Origin: Micropruina sp.
GTDB lineage: Bacteria; Actinomycetota; Actinomycetes; Propionibacteriales; Propionibacteriaceae
Reading direction: 5' to 3'
NCBI GenBank assembly: GCA_016716635.1
Contig: JADJVZ010000011.1
Span: 1,116,001-1,180,000, forward strand
Length of the DNA stretch: 64,000 nucleotides
A program made the position numbers and the translations under genes. Positions 1 to 8,276 of this stretch are shown piece after piece; the stretch's first letter is position 1, and every line of letters starts with the position of its first letter. A model generated the notes under the pieces. That model made no database searches, was not told the DNA's origin, and saw only the letters and a list, made by a program, of their open reading frames with translations.

Positions 1-506
1 CGTTCGCGATTCGCGCGATCCTGGCCGCCACGTTGTCCCCCACCTGGGGTGTCTACTCGGGATTTGAGTTGTTCGAGCACGAGCCTCTCCGGCCCGGTGC
101 CGAGGAGTACCGCAACTCCGAGAAGTACGAGTTCCGCCCCCGCGACTACAACGCCGCGCCCAACCTCAACATGTTGATGGGGACGCTGAACAGCATCCGC
201 CACGCGCACCCGGCGCTGCAGCAACTGCGGCAGTTCACCGCGCACCACGCCTCTCACGACGCGGTGATGGCGTACTCCAAACGCGATGGGGACGACGTCA
301 TTCTCGTCATCTGCAGCCTCGATCCGAACGCCACCGTCGAGAGCGACGTCTCGCTCGACATGGGGGCTCTCGGCTTGGCCAGCGGTGACGGACTGCACGT
401 CCGCGACGAACTCACGGGCGCCACGTTCACGTGGGGCCAGCGCAACTTCGTCCGGCTCACCCCGACGAATCCGGCGCACATTCTTCACGTCCTCAACGAA
501 GGGTAG
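1..506 (+). CDS. glgE: GlgE, C-terminal part (partial, cut by window start)
   Basis: This is the end of alpha-1,4-glucan:maltose-1-phosphate maltosyltransferase, the cytoplasmic GH13_3 enzyme that transfers maltose from maltose 1-phosphate onto a glucan chain. The reading frame is open from base 3 and gives about 167 C-terminal residues. The first ones (LAATLSPTWGVYSGFELFEH) match the conserved late (beta/alpha)-barrel segment of GlgE, and the rest is the C-terminal beta-sandwich that follows the barrel in GH13 enzymes. The catalytic residues lie upstream of the window. The stop is 2 bases before treS, so the gene belongs to the treS-mak-glgB operon, whose product maltose 1-phosphate is its substrate. 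A TTG at 33 would be an internal codon, not a start. The assignment rests on both sequence and neighbours. Confidence 0.9.
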   Translation, partial: FAIRAILAATLSPTWGVYSGFELFEHEPLRPGAEEYRNSEKYEFRPRDYNAAPNLNMLMGTLNSIRHAHPALQQLRQFTAHHASHDAVMAYSKRDGDDVILVICSLDPNATVESDVSLDMGALGLASGDGLHVRDELTGATFTWGQRNFVRLTPTNPAHILHVLNEG

Positions 507-508
507 CT

Positions 509-2134
509 ATGACCACGGAGACCAACTGGTTCACCAAGGCGGTGTTCTATGAGGTTCTCGTGCGGACCTTCGCCGATTCCAACGGTGATGGCGTCGGGGA
601 CATGCAGGGCTTGACCAGCAAGCTCGACTACCTGCAGTGGTTGGGGGTGGATTGCCTGTGGTTGCCGCCGTTCTTCAGCTCGCCGCTACGCGACGGCGGC
701 TACGACGTGGCCGACTACACCAACGTCTTGCCCGAGTTTGGAACCATCGAGGACACGCGGGCGCTGATTGCGGCCGTCCATGGGCGCGGAATGCGGATCA
801 TCATCGACTTCGTGATGAACCACACGTCGTCAGCGCATCCTTGGTTTCAAGCTTCGCGCACCGATCCGACAGGGCCCTACGGCGACTTCTACGTCTGGCG
901 CGACGAGCCGGACGAGTACCTCGACGCTCGCATCATCTTCATCGACACGATCGACTCGAACTGGAGCTTCGATGAGGTGCGGGGCCAGTACTACTGGCAT
1001 CGCTTCTTCGACCATCAGCCCGACCTCAACTTCGAGAACCCCCGGGTTTTCGAGGAGATTCAAGATGCGCTGCGGTTCTGGCTCGCCATGGGCGTCGACG
1101 GCTTCCGCTTGGACGCCGTGCCCTACCTCATCGAGCAAGACGGCACCGATTGCGAGAATCTGCCGGGCACGCACGCGCTGCTCAAGCGCGTCCGCGCCAT
1201 GGTCGAGGAGGAATACCCCGGACGCATCTTGCTGTGCGAGGCCAATCAGTGGCCGCAGGAGGTCATTCCCTACTTCGGCGATGGGGACGAGTGCCAGCTG
1301 GCCTTCCATTTCCCCGTGATGCCGCGGATGTACATGGCATTGGCCCGCGAAGACAAGACGTGCCTGGTCGACATCATCGCCGCGACTCCGCCTCTGCCTC
1401 CCGGCACGCAGTGGGGCACGTTCCTGCGGAACCACGACGAACTCACCCTCGAAATGGTGACCCCCGCGGAACGCGACTTCATGTGGGACTTCTACGCCCC
1501 CGAGCCGCGGATGAAGTGCAACTTGGGCATCCGGCGCCGGCTGGCTCCGCTCGTGGATGGGGATGTCCAGCGGATCAAGCTGCTGCACGCCTTGCTGCTC
1601 GCCCTTCCCGGCTCCCCCGTGCTCTATTACGGCGATGAAATCGGCATGGGTGACAACATCTGGCTGCAGGACCGCGACGGCGTCCGCACCCCGATGCAAT
1701 GGGACAACTCCCCCGGAGCCGGATTCTCGACGGCCGATCCTTCGACGTTCCCCTTCCCGATCGTCGATTCTCCTGGCTTCACCCAAGACGTGGTCAACGT
1801 CGAGGCCCAGTTGGACGATCCCGACTCGCTACTGCATTGGCTGCAGCGGACGTTGTCCGTCCGTCGCGAACTTGAAGCGCTGGCCCTGGGCGACTTCGTC
1901 GACCTCGAGGGCGACAACGCGGCCGTCTACGTGGTGGCGCGGCAATGGGGCGATCAGCGGGTGATCGCGGCGTTCAACTTCTCCGCGTCCGCCCAGACCG
2001 CCACGCTGACCCCCGGGGCCTTCGATCCGGAGAGCGTCCACGTGCTGGTTGGCGGTGCCGCCTTTGGCGATCATGAGGGGGCTCCGACGATGACCCTCGC
2101 GAGCCATGGATTCGCCTGGCTGGTCGCCCGATGA
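509..2134 (+). CDS. treS: Trehalose synthase (maltose alpha-D-glucosyltransferase)
   Basis: TreS interconverts trehalose and maltose in the cytoplasm; in the GlgE route it supplies maltose to the maltokinase. The 541-aa protein begins MTTETNWF at an ATG 2 bases after the glgE stop, which gives the family's usual N-terminus; a longer frame back to 431 would run into glgE. The GH13 signatures are in order: DFVMNHTS (region I), GFRLDAVPYL with nucleophile Asp202, LLCEANQWP with acid/base Glu244, and FLRNHDEL with Asp310. The length is close to the 550-600 aa of actinobacterial TreS, and there is no maltokinase fusion. Its last 4 bases overlap mak (ATGA), so TreS and the kinase are probably made together; in mycobacteria the two form a complex. 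Alternative GH13 activities are possible on sequence alone, but the operon makes TreS by far the best call. Confidence 0.95.
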   Translation: MTTETNWFTKAVFYEVLVRTFADSNGDGVGDMQGLTSKLDYLQWLGVDCLWLPPFFSSPLRDGGYDVADYTNVLPEFGTIEDTRALIAAVHGRGMRIIIDFVMNHTSSAHPWFQASRTDPTGPYGDFYVWRDEPDEYLDARIIFIDTIDSNWSFDEVRGQYYWHRFFDHQPDLNFENPRVFEEIQDALRFWLAMGVDGFRLDAVPYLIEQDGTDCENLPGTHALLKRVRAMVEEEYPGRILLCEANQWPQEVIPYFGDGDECQLAFHFPVMPRMYMALAREDKTCLVDIIAATPPLPPGTQWGTFLRNHDELTLEMVTPAERDFMWDFYAPEPRMKCNLGIRRRLAPLVDGDVQRIKLLHALLLALPGSPVLYYGDEIGMGDNIWLQDRDGVRTPMQWDNSPGAGFSTADPSTFPFPIVDSPGFTQDVVNVEAQLDDPDSLLHWLQRTLSVRRELEALALGDFVDLEGDNAAVYVVARQWGDQRVIAAFNFSASAQTATLTPGAFDPESVHVLVGGAAFGDHEGAPTMTLASHGFAWLVAR

Positions 2135-3405
2135 ACGATTGGGAGGCCTTTCTGGGTCAGGCTCGCTGGTTTGCGGGTAAAGGGCTAGGCGGACGGATCA
2201 GCGCCGTGTCCACCATGCCGTGGTACACCCCCGCTGGCACCTGGCCGGCGGTTCGCTCAGAGTTGGTGACCGTGAGCTACCCGGACGCCCATGCCGAGAC
2301 CTATCACCTGCTTGTCGCGCATCGTCCCGTGGGCACCTCCTCTGGCGCTCCGGTGATTACGGCGTTGGACGATCCCGAGCTTGGTCCGTTGGAGGTCGTG
2401 GACGCACCAGCCGATCCCGAGTCCATGCGTGCCTTAGTCGCCGCACTGCTGGATTCTCCGACCATGACCTGGAGCGACCCAACCGCGGTCGATCCCGGAG
2501 CCCGCATGAAGATGTTCACCGGAGAGCAGTCCAACACCACCGTGATGGTGGGTGACGGGGTCCTGTTCAAGGTCTTCCGCAAGGTCGAACCCGGGCGCAA
2601 CCTCGACATCGAAGTCTTGGCGGCCCTGAACGACTCCCCCGCGACCCCCGCGCTGTACGGCGCTTGGTCGGCGGCAGGCTTCGACCTCGGCTACTTCTGC
2701 GAGCGCGTAGCGGGCGCGGAGGACGCGTGGGAGTGGGCTAAGGCGTCCGCGAGCACGTTCGCGGACATCCGCGAAGAGTGCACGGCCCTCGGCGTGGCGC
2801 TGCGCGAAGTTCACGACCAGTTACGCGTCGCGGTGGGCACCGGGTCGGCCTCGGGTTCGACGTTGGCCGACACGATGATCCAACGGCTCGACGTGGCCTG
2901 TGTGGCCGCCCCGCCCCTCGTCCCGCTGCGCGACAGCCTGGTCCGCTCCTTCGAAGGGCTGCGGGGACACACGCTGGAAACCCAGCGCATCCACGGGGAT
3001 TTCCACCTCGGTCAATGTCTCCTTTCCCCGCGGGGTTGGTCGATCATCGACTTTGAGGGCGAACCGATGAAGACCGTCGCCGAGCGCCGCGAGTTCGACT
3101 CACGCTGGCGTGACGTGGCGGGCATGCTGCGGAGCTTCGACTACGCGCGCACCGCCTGTCCGGATCCCACGGCGCCCGAGGCGCTCGCCTGGGCGTCCGC
3201 CAACGGGGAGGCCTTCCTCGCTGGCTATTGCGGCGACGATCGGCCCCCAGTAGACCTGCTGCGGGCCTATATCACGGACAAGGCGATCTACGAGGTTGTC
3301 TATGAAGTACGAAATCGGCCCGGTTGGACACAAATCCCGCTTCAAGCAGTCCAAGATGAAGCCAAGCGGATGAACCACCCGGTCGACCTATCTAAGGAGC
3401 TCTAA
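2131..3405 (+). CDS. mak: Maltokinase
   Basis: Mak (Pep2) phosphorylates maltose at C1 with ATP to give maltose 1-phosphate, the GlgE substrate. The 424-aa protein has the aminoglycoside-phosphotransferase-like kinase fold typical of the family: the catalytic-loop motif HGDFHLGQ starts at His288 (catalytic Asp290) and the metal-binding motif IIDFEGEP has Asp307. The N-terminal about 100 residues form the cap domain of maltokinases, with the family opening LGQARWFAGKG. It starts inside the treS stop (ATGA overlap) and its stop TAA shares one base with the ATG of glgB, which implies tight translational coupling of three consecutive genes. It is slightly shorter than the mycobacterial enzyme (about 455 aa). 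Nothing looks broken. Confidence 0.93.
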   Translation: MNDWEAFLGQARWFAGKGLGGRISAVSTMPWYTPAGTWPAVRSELVTVSYPDAHAETYHLLVAHRPVGTSSGAPVITALDDPELGPLEVVDAPADPESMRALVAALLDSPTMTWSDPTAVDPGARMKMFTGEQSNTTVMVGDGVLFKVFRKVEPGRNLDIEVLAALNDSPATPALYGAWSAAGFDLGYFCERVAGAEDAWEWAKASASTFADIREECTALGVALREVHDQLRVAVGTGSASGSTLADTMIQRLDVACVAAPPLVPLRDSLVRSFEGLRGHTLETQRIHGDFHLGQCLLSPRGWSIIDFEGEPMKTVAERREFDSRWRDVAGMLRSFDYARTACPDPTAPEALAWASANGEAFLAGYCGDDRPPVDLLRAYITDKAIYEVVYEVRNRPGWTQIPLQAVQDEAKRMNHPVDLSKEL

Positions 3406-5342
3406 TGGCGCACGATCCGAATGGCGGCCTGGCCGGATGGGACTTCGAGGGGTGGCACACCGGTGGCGACACCGAGTGCTGGAAGCGCCTCGGGTCTCAT
3501 GTGGTGACGCTGCACGATGACGAACGCGGAGACATCACCGGCACGCGCTTCGCGGTGTGGGCCCCCAACGCGCAGGCCGTCCACGTGAACGCGGACTTCA
3601 ACTGGTGGACCGGCGACGCGATGCACCGCATCGAGAACACCGGCGTCTGGGTGCTGTTCGTCGAGGGCATCGGCGACGGCACCTTGTACAAGTACAACAT
3701 CCTCGGCGCGGACGGGCAGTGGCACGAGAAGGTCGACCCGATGGCCGTCTTCGCCGAGCAGGCTCCGGCCAACAGCTCGATCGTGTACACCTCGGAGTAC
3801 GTGTGGTCCGATGCGGACTGGATGACCAAGCGCGCCAAGGTGGTGCCCACGGAGGCGCCGATGTCGATCTACGAGGTGCACCTCGGCGCTTGGCGTAAGG
3901 GCAAGACCTACCTGGAACTCGCCGATGAGCTCGTCGAGTACGTCACGTGGCAGGGCTTCACGCACGTCGAGCTGATGCCCGTCACCGAGCACCCATTCAT
4001 CCCGTCCTGGGGCTACCAGGTCACCAACTACTTCGCGCCGCAGTCGCGTCTCGGACGTCCGGACGATTTCCGTCACCTCGTGGACCGGCTGCACCAGGCC
4101 GGTATCGGCGTCATCCTCGACTGGGTTCCCGGCCACTTCCCGAAGGACGAGTGGGCCCTCGGCCGCTTTGACGGCACAGCGCTCTATGAGCACGCTGATC
4201 CGCGGCAGGGTGAGCACCGCGACTGGGGCACGTACATCTTCAACTACGGCCGCAACGAGGTGAAGTCGTTCCTGGTCTCCAACGCCTTGTACTGGGTCAC
4301 CGACTTCCACATCGACGCGCTCCGCGTGGACGCCGTGGCCTCGATGCTGTACCTCGACTACTCCCGCGAGGACGGGGAGTGGGTCCCGAACATCTACGGC
4401 GGCAACGAGAACCTCGAGGCCATCGACTTCCTGAAGTACGTGAACCTGCACCTGTACGAGCGTGTCCCCGGCGTGGTCATGATCGCGGAGGAGTCCACGT
4501 CGTTCGGTGGCGTGTCGAAGCCCGTCTTCATGGGCGGCCTCGGGTTCGGCTTCAAGTGGAACATGGGGTGGATGAACGACTCCCTGCGTTACCTCTCCCT
4601 CGACCCCGCGTATCGGCAATACCACCATCACGAGATGACGTTCGCGATGGTCTACGCCTACTCGGAGAACTTCGTCCTGCCGATCAGCCACGACGAGGTC
4701 GTCCACGGCAAGGGCGCGATGATCAACAAGATCCCCCAGGACGCCTGGCGTCAGTTCGCGACGTTGCGCGCCTTCTACTCCTACATGTGGTCCTTCCCCG
4801 GCAAGCAGTTGCTCTTCATGGGTTGCGAGTTTGGGCAGCGGACGGAGTTCAACGAGTCCAGCTCCCTCGAGTGGTGGGTCTCGGACCTGTGGGGTCACCA
4901 CGGCCTGCAGCGCATGGTGAAGGACCTCAATGAGGTGTACGTGGCTCACCCCGCCCTGTGGGAGTTGGACGCGGATCCGGCGGGTTTCCGTTGGATCAAC
5001 GCCGACGACGCCGGTCACAACACCTACTCATGGCTGCGCTTCGACCGGGCCGGTCAGAAGATCGCCATCGTGGTGAACTTCTCCGCTGACCCCCATCACG
5101 CCTACCGCATCGGGCTCACCGACGTCGGCCGTTGGACGGAGATCTTCAACTCCGACGCCGGCATCTACGACGGCTCGAATGCTCACGGCAACCTGGGCCA
5201 GATCCACGCCTGGTCCGAAGAGTTCAACGGACTTCCCGCCAGCGCCAACGTGGCCGTTCCGCCGCTCGGTGCTGTGATGTTCCGCTTCGATCCCGAGGTG
5301 GCTGAGATCTCCTCCGCAGCCGACGAGGCACCCGAGGCCTGA
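3405..5342 (+). CDS. glgB: 1,4-alpha-glucan branching enzyme
   Basis: GlgB makes alpha-1,6 branches in the linear glucan built by GlgE. The 645-aa protein has an N-terminal CBM48 domain (about residues 20-125) and a GH13_9 barrel. Visible catalytic elements are the RVDAVASMLYLDYSR segment with nucleophile Asp309, IAEEST with Glu362, and the SHDEVVHGKGAM segment with Asp430. It is shorter than the 720-730 aa E. coli and mycobacterial enzymes because the extra N-terminal beta-sandwich (N1) is missing; the protein starts directly at the single carbohydrate-binding domain. It is the last gene of the glgE-treS-mak-glgB operon and is followed by a hairpin at 5371. No glgA or glgC lies in the window. 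Confidence 0.96.
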   Translation: MAHDPNGGLAGWDFEGWHTGGDTECWKRLGSHVVTLHDDERGDITGTRFAVWAPNAQAVHVNADFNWWTGDAMHRIENTGVWVLFVEGIGDGTLYKYNILGADGQWHEKVDPMAVFAEQAPANSSIVYTSEYVWSDADWMTKRAKVVPTEAPMSIYEVHLGAWRKGKTYLELADELVEYVTWQGFTHVELMPVTEHPFIPSWGYQVTNYFAPQSRLGRPDDFRHLVDRLHQAGIGVILDWVPGHFPKDEWALGRFDGTALYEHADPRQGEHRDWGTYIFNYGRNEVKSFLVSNALYWVTDFHIDALRVDAVASMLYLDYSREDGEWVPNIYGGNENLEAIDFLKYVNLHLYERVPGVVMIAEESTSFGGVSKPVFMGGLGFGFKWNMGWMNDSLRYLSLDPAYRQYHHHEMTFAMVYAYSENFVLPISHDEVVHGKGAMINKIPQDAWRQFATLRAFYSYMWSFPGKQLLFMGCEFGQRTEFNESSSLEWWVSDLWGHHGLQRMVKDLNEVYVAHPALWELDADPAGFRWINADDAGHNTYSWLRFDRAGQKIAIVVNFSADPHHAYRIGLTDVGRWTEIFNSDAGIYDGSNAHGNLGQIHAWSEEFNGLPASANVAVPPLGAVMFRFDPEVAEISSAADEAPEA

Positions 5343-5370
5343 TCTCAGGGGTCGCTCCCCCCAGACAACC

Positions 5371-5399
5371 GATGGCCGCCGGACTTCCCGGCGGCCATC
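5371..5399 (+). terminator. Hairpin after glgB
   Basis: A GATGGCCGCCGG stem with a short loop and the complementary CCGGCGGCCATC arm lies 28 bases after the glgB stop. Only a weak T-rich tail follows, so it could be a terminator or a 3'-end stabilising stem. Nearly the same stem sequence is reused at 5554-5586. Confidence 0.6.
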
Positions 5400-5448
5400 G
5401 TTGCGTTCCGGCTCCGCGGCTCAGCTCGGCCGCCGGGCTCTACCCCCA

Positions 5449-5520
5449 CGACCTTGCTGCCGTTAGCGATCTTTGCTGGCGATATATCGGCAGCAAAGAT
5501 CACCAACGCCAGCAAGGTGG
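5449..5520. repeat. 72-nt imperfect palindrome, copy A of a dispersed intergenic repeat
   Basis: The block is centred on GATATATC; by hand 31 of 36 base pairs match between its two halves. Both ends carry CCTTGCTG/CAGCAAGG and the inner arms ATCTTTGCTG/CAGCAAAGAT. A diverged copy with the same centre and the same length register lies at 31371-31444. It sits between the convergent ends of glgB and glpK and is flanked by two near-identical hairpins. It resembles REP/BIME-type or other palindromic intergenic elements; no transposase is nearby. Confidence 0.75.
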
Positions 5521-5553
5521 CATCGGGAGAGGGATCGGCCCGGGACGGAAAGC

Positions 5554-5586
5554 CGAATGGCCGCCGGGTTTCCCGGCGGCCATTCG
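5554..5586 (-). terminator. Hairpin after glpK
   Basis: A 15-base stem (CGAATGGCCGCCGGG and its complement) with a 3-base loop lies just downstream of the glpK stop on the minus strand and is followed there by GGCTTTCC. It probably ends glpFK transcription. The core TGGCCGCCGG is shared with the glgB hairpin at 5371. Confidence 0.65.
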
Positions 5587-5603
5587 TTCGAGGGAGTGAG
5601 GGC

Positions 5604-7121
5604 TCACTCCTTGACGTTGTCGTCCACCCAGTCGAAGGTCTTGGTGACGGCCTTCTTCCAGTTGGCGTAGAGACGGTTGCGCTCGGCGTCGTCCATCGCC
5701 GGGATCCAGCGCTTGTCCTCGGCCCAGTTGTCGATGACGTCCTGCTCGCCGTTCCAGTAACCGACAGCGATACCGGCCGCGTAGGCCGCGCCGAGGGCGG
5801 TGGTCTCAGCAACCACCGGACGGACGACGGGAACGCCGACCTGATCCGCCTGGAACTGCATCAGCGTGTCGTTCATCGTCATGCCGCCGTCGACCTTGAG
5901 CTCAGCGAGCTTCACGCCGGAGTCGGCTTCCATGGCATCCAGGACCTCGCGGGTCTGGTACGCCGTGGACTCGAGCACCGCACGGGCGATGTGACCCTTG
6001 TTGACATACCGGGTGAGGCCGACGAGCGCGCCGCGAGCGTCGGACTTCCAGTACGGGGCGAAGAGGCCCGAGAACGCCGGGACGAAGTACGCACCGCCGT
6101 TGTCCTCGACCGTGGCGGCCAGCACCTCGATGTCCGGGGCGGTCTGGATGATGCCCAGGTTGTCGCGGAGCCACTGCACCAGCGAGCCGGTGACCGCGAT
6201 GGAGCCCTCAAGGGCGTAAATCGGGGCCTGGTCGCCGATCTTGTAGCAGACCGTGGTGAGGAGGCCGTTCTTGGAGGGAACGATCTCGGTGCCGGTGTTC
6301 ATGATCATGAAGCACCCGGTGCCGTAGGTGTTCTTCGCCATGCCAACCTCGAAGGCAGCCTGGCCGAAGGTGGCGGCCTGCTGGTCACCGAGGTCACCAG
6401 CGACGGGCACGCCGCCGAGCAGACCGGCCTCGCGGCCCACGCCGTAGACCTCGGAGGAGGACTTGATGGCGGGGAGCATCGACATCGGGATCGTCATGTC
6501 CGCAGCGATCTCGGCATCCCAGCTGAGGGTCTTCAGGTCCATGAGCATGGTGCGGGAGGCGTTGGTGACGTCCGTCACGTGCACGCCGCCGTCAACGCCG
6601 CCGGTGAGGTTCCAGATCACCCAGGTGTCCATGTTGCCCATGACGAGCTTGCCCGCTTCGGCGTCAGCGCGAGCGCCATCGACGTTGTCGAGGATCCACT
6701 TGACCTTGGGGCCCGAGAAGTAGGTCGCCAAGGGCAGGCCAACACGGGCCTTGTATTTGTCCTGGTTGCCACCGCCGAGCTCATCGACGATCTTGGCGGT
6801 GCGGGTGTCCTGCCACACGATGGCGTTGTAGACCGGCTGGCCGGTCTCCTTGTTCCACACGACGGTGGTCTCGCGCTGGTTGGTCACACCGACGGCAACG
6901 ATGCTGTCCTTGTTGACCTGCGCATCGGAGAGAGCCAGGGCCACAACTTCGCGGATGTTGTCCCAGACCTCGATCGGGTTGTGCTCAACCCACCCGGCCT
7001 TCGGGAAGATCTGCTCGTGTTCCTTCTGACCGCTGCCGACGATGCGTCCGCTGTGGTTGAAGACGATAGCGCGAGAGCTGGTGGTTCCCTGATCGATCGC
7101 GAGTACGTACTTGTCAGCCAT
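5604..7121 (-). CDS. glpK: Glycerol kinase
   Basis: GlpK phosphorylates glycerol to sn-glycerol 3-phosphate with ATP, trapping glycerol brought in by GlpF. The 505-aa protein has the FGGY-kinase N-terminal phosphate loop DQGTTSSRAIV (residues about 9-19), the substrate-loop region YNAIVWQDTRT and the second FGGY signature starting GGMTMNDTLMQ. The ATG at 7121 is preceded by AAGGAAA, and the protein begins MADKYVLAIDQG as in other glycerol kinases; the frame continues 26 codons upstream but without a better start. It is transcribed after glpF, separated by a spacer holding a GC-rich hairpin, and ends in a terminator-like stem at 5554. The length is typical and all motifs are intact. Confidence 0.97.
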   Translation of the reverse strand: MADKYVLAIDQGTTSSRAIVFNHSGRIVGSGQKEHEQIFPKAGWVEHNPIEVWDNIREVVALALSDAQVNKDSIVAVGVTNQRETTVVWNKETGQPVYNAIVWQDTRTAKIVDELGGGNQDKYKARVGLPLATYFSGPKVKWILDNVDGARADAEAGKLVMGNMDTWVIWNLTGGVDGGVHVTDVTNASRTMLMDLKTLSWDAEIAADMTIPMSMLPAIKSSSEVYGVGREAGLLGGVPVAGDLGDQQAATFGQAAFEVGMAKNTYGTGCFMIMNTGTEIVPSKNGLLTTVCYKIGDQAPIYALEGSIAVTGSLVQWLRDNLGIIQTAPDIEVLAATVEDNGGAYFVPAFSGLFAPYWKSDARGALVGLTRYVNKGHIARAVLESTAYQTREVLDAMEADSGVKLAELKVDGGMTMNDTLMQFQADQVGVPVVRPVVAETTALGAAYAAGIAVGYWNGEQDVIDNWAEDKRWIPAMDDAERNRLYANWKKAVTKTFDWVDDNVKE

Positions 7122-7166
7122 TTGTGTTTCCTTCTTCGTTGAATGGTGCTGGTGATAGGGGGCGAA

Positions 7167-7198
7167 TGGCCGGGCGCTACGGGTGTGGCGCCCGGCCA
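7167..7198 (-). other. Hairpin between glpF and glpK
   Basis: TGGCCGGGCGC and its complement form a strong stem in the 88-base spacer between glpF and glpK. No T-run follows on the minus strand, so partial termination or protection of the upstream glpF message is as likely as full termination. Confidence 0.45.
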
Positions 7199-7209
7199 CT
7201 CAAACCGTC

Positions 7210-7974
7210 TTACTTGGGGAGAAGCACGCCGGCCGTCAGGCCCGCGAGAACGCCGCCGATGATCGGGCCCACAACGGGAACCCAGGAGTACGCCCAGTCG
7301 GACGAACCCTTGCCGGGGATCGGGAGGATCGCGTGCGCAATGCGCGGTGCGAGGTCACGAGCCGGGTTGATGGCGTAGCCGGTCGGGCCACCGAGGGAGG
7401 CGCCGATGCCGACGACGAGGAGGGCAACGCCCAGGGCGCCGAGCCAGCCGAGGCCGCCCGGGGTCTTGGTTCCGGAATCGCCCCAGTGGCCGGAAGCCAG
7501 AACGACGAAGACCAGGACGAAGGTGCCGAGGACCTCGGTGACCGTGTTCCACACGTAGTCGCGGACCTCAGGACCGGTGGAGAAGACGCCGAGCTTCACG
7601 GCCGGGTCGGCCTTCTCGTCGAACTGCTTCTTGTAGGCCAGCCAGCACAGGACGGCGCCAATGAAGGCCCCGAGGAACTGCGCGCCGATGTAGGTCAGGA
7701 TGGACATGGCGTCCACGGGGATCCCGGGGACGAATTCCTTGGCGCCCGAGGCAACCAGGCCCAACGTGACGGCCGGGTTCAGGTGACCGCCCGACTTGTA
7801 AGAAACGAGCACGCCGGCGAACACGGCGATGCCCCATCCCCAGTTGACGTGCAGGAAGCCGGTACCGGCGCCCTTGTTCTTGGGAAGGATGTTGTTGGCG
7901 ACAACGCCGCCACCCAGCAGGAGCAGCATGGCCGTGCCTACTGTCTCCGAGAGGAAGATCGTGCCGAGAGTCAC
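7210..7974 (-). CDS. glpF: Glycerol uptake facilitator
   Basis: This is a MIP-family channel of 254 aa with the expected six membrane segments and two half-helices. The two NPA boxes are at Asn66-Ala68 (HLNPAVTLG) and Asn203-Ala205 (INPARDLAP). The Asp207 that follows NPAR is the usual mark of aquaglyceroporins as opposed to water-only channels, so glycerol is the likely solute. The start is a GTG at 7974 with GGAAAG about ten bases upstream. It is the first gene of a glpF-glpK unit and is divergent from a SorC-type regulator, the likely controller of both genes. Confidence 0.95.
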   Translation of the reverse strand: MTLGTIFLSETVGTAMLLLLGGGVVANNILPKNKGAGTGFLHVNWGWGIAVFAGVLVSYKSGGHLNPAVTLGLVASGAKEFVPGIPVDAMSILTYIGAQFLGAFIGAVLCWLAYKKQFDEKADPAVKLGVFSTGPEVRDYVWNTVTEVLGTFVLVFVVLASGHWGDSGTKTPGGLGWLGALGVALLVVGIGASLGGPTGYAINPARDLAPRIAHAILPIPGKGSSDWAYSWVPVVGPIIGGVLAGLTAGVLLPK

Positions 7975-8276
7975 GATTGCTCACTTTCCGACACTGTCGT
8001 CGTGTCAGCTTTGGCGTCCGAGGACGCAATGGAGTGTGGCCTGGAGACTTCCGGGCCAGCATGGGTTGGTGTGAAATAGCGCGGGTGGAAACCCGCCGTC
8101 CCGATGCGTGTCCCTTCAAGCCTTTCCGGGCTACGGAAGGGATGAACCATGGTGAACAAAGCTCCTTTGCAAGGACTCGCGGCAGGAGGAACTCCCGCCC
8201 GGGACAACCTCATCTTGCGGCTCCCTGCACGATTGCGCTAGACCTATGAACAAACGTGCACGGGCGGGGTAAGGCA
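7975..8276. promoter_or_regulatory. Divergent control region between glpF and the SorC-type regulator
   Basis: About 300 bases without a gene separate the two divergent transcription units. Visible elements are a short stem GCGGGT-GGAA-ACCCGC at 8081-8096 in the glpF leader, two identical octamers TGAACAAA at 8153-8160 and 8247-8254, and an inverted repeat at 8226-8260. The first octamer is followed by CTTTGCA, so AAAG-CTCC-CTTT-like dyad symmetry is also present there. No clear -35/-10 pair could be assigned by eye. Confidence 0.5.
8226..8260. promoter_or_regulatory. Candidate operator (inverted repeat) upstream of the regulator
   Basis: TGCACGATTG at 8226-8235 and CAAACGTGCA at 8251-8260 are complementary in 9 of 10 positions and separated by 15 bases. 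The repeat ends 16 bases before the regulator's ATG, where a bound repressor would block its own transcription. The right half overlaps the octamer TGAACAAA (8247-8254). The family of the adjacent gene makes this a plausible self-operator; binding is inferred, not shown. Confidence 0.45.

Noticed and set aside
5460..5530. Peptide similarity FAGDIS-x-x-x-x-TNAS between both palindrome copies
   Set aside because: Both copies read the same in either strand because of the palindrome, and no ribosome-binding site or matching frame length accompanies them. It reflects repeat relatedness, not coding.
5454..7142. 562-codon plus-strand frame over glpK
   Set aside because: It mirrors glpK codons in antisense; no domain and no ribosome-binding site. 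The part in the palindrome is an accident of its symmetry.
8081..8096. Hairpin GCGGGT-GGAA-ACCCGC as a glpF riboswitch or attenuator
   Set aside because: A 6-bp stem alone gives no specific support; no conserved riboswitch fold was recognised.
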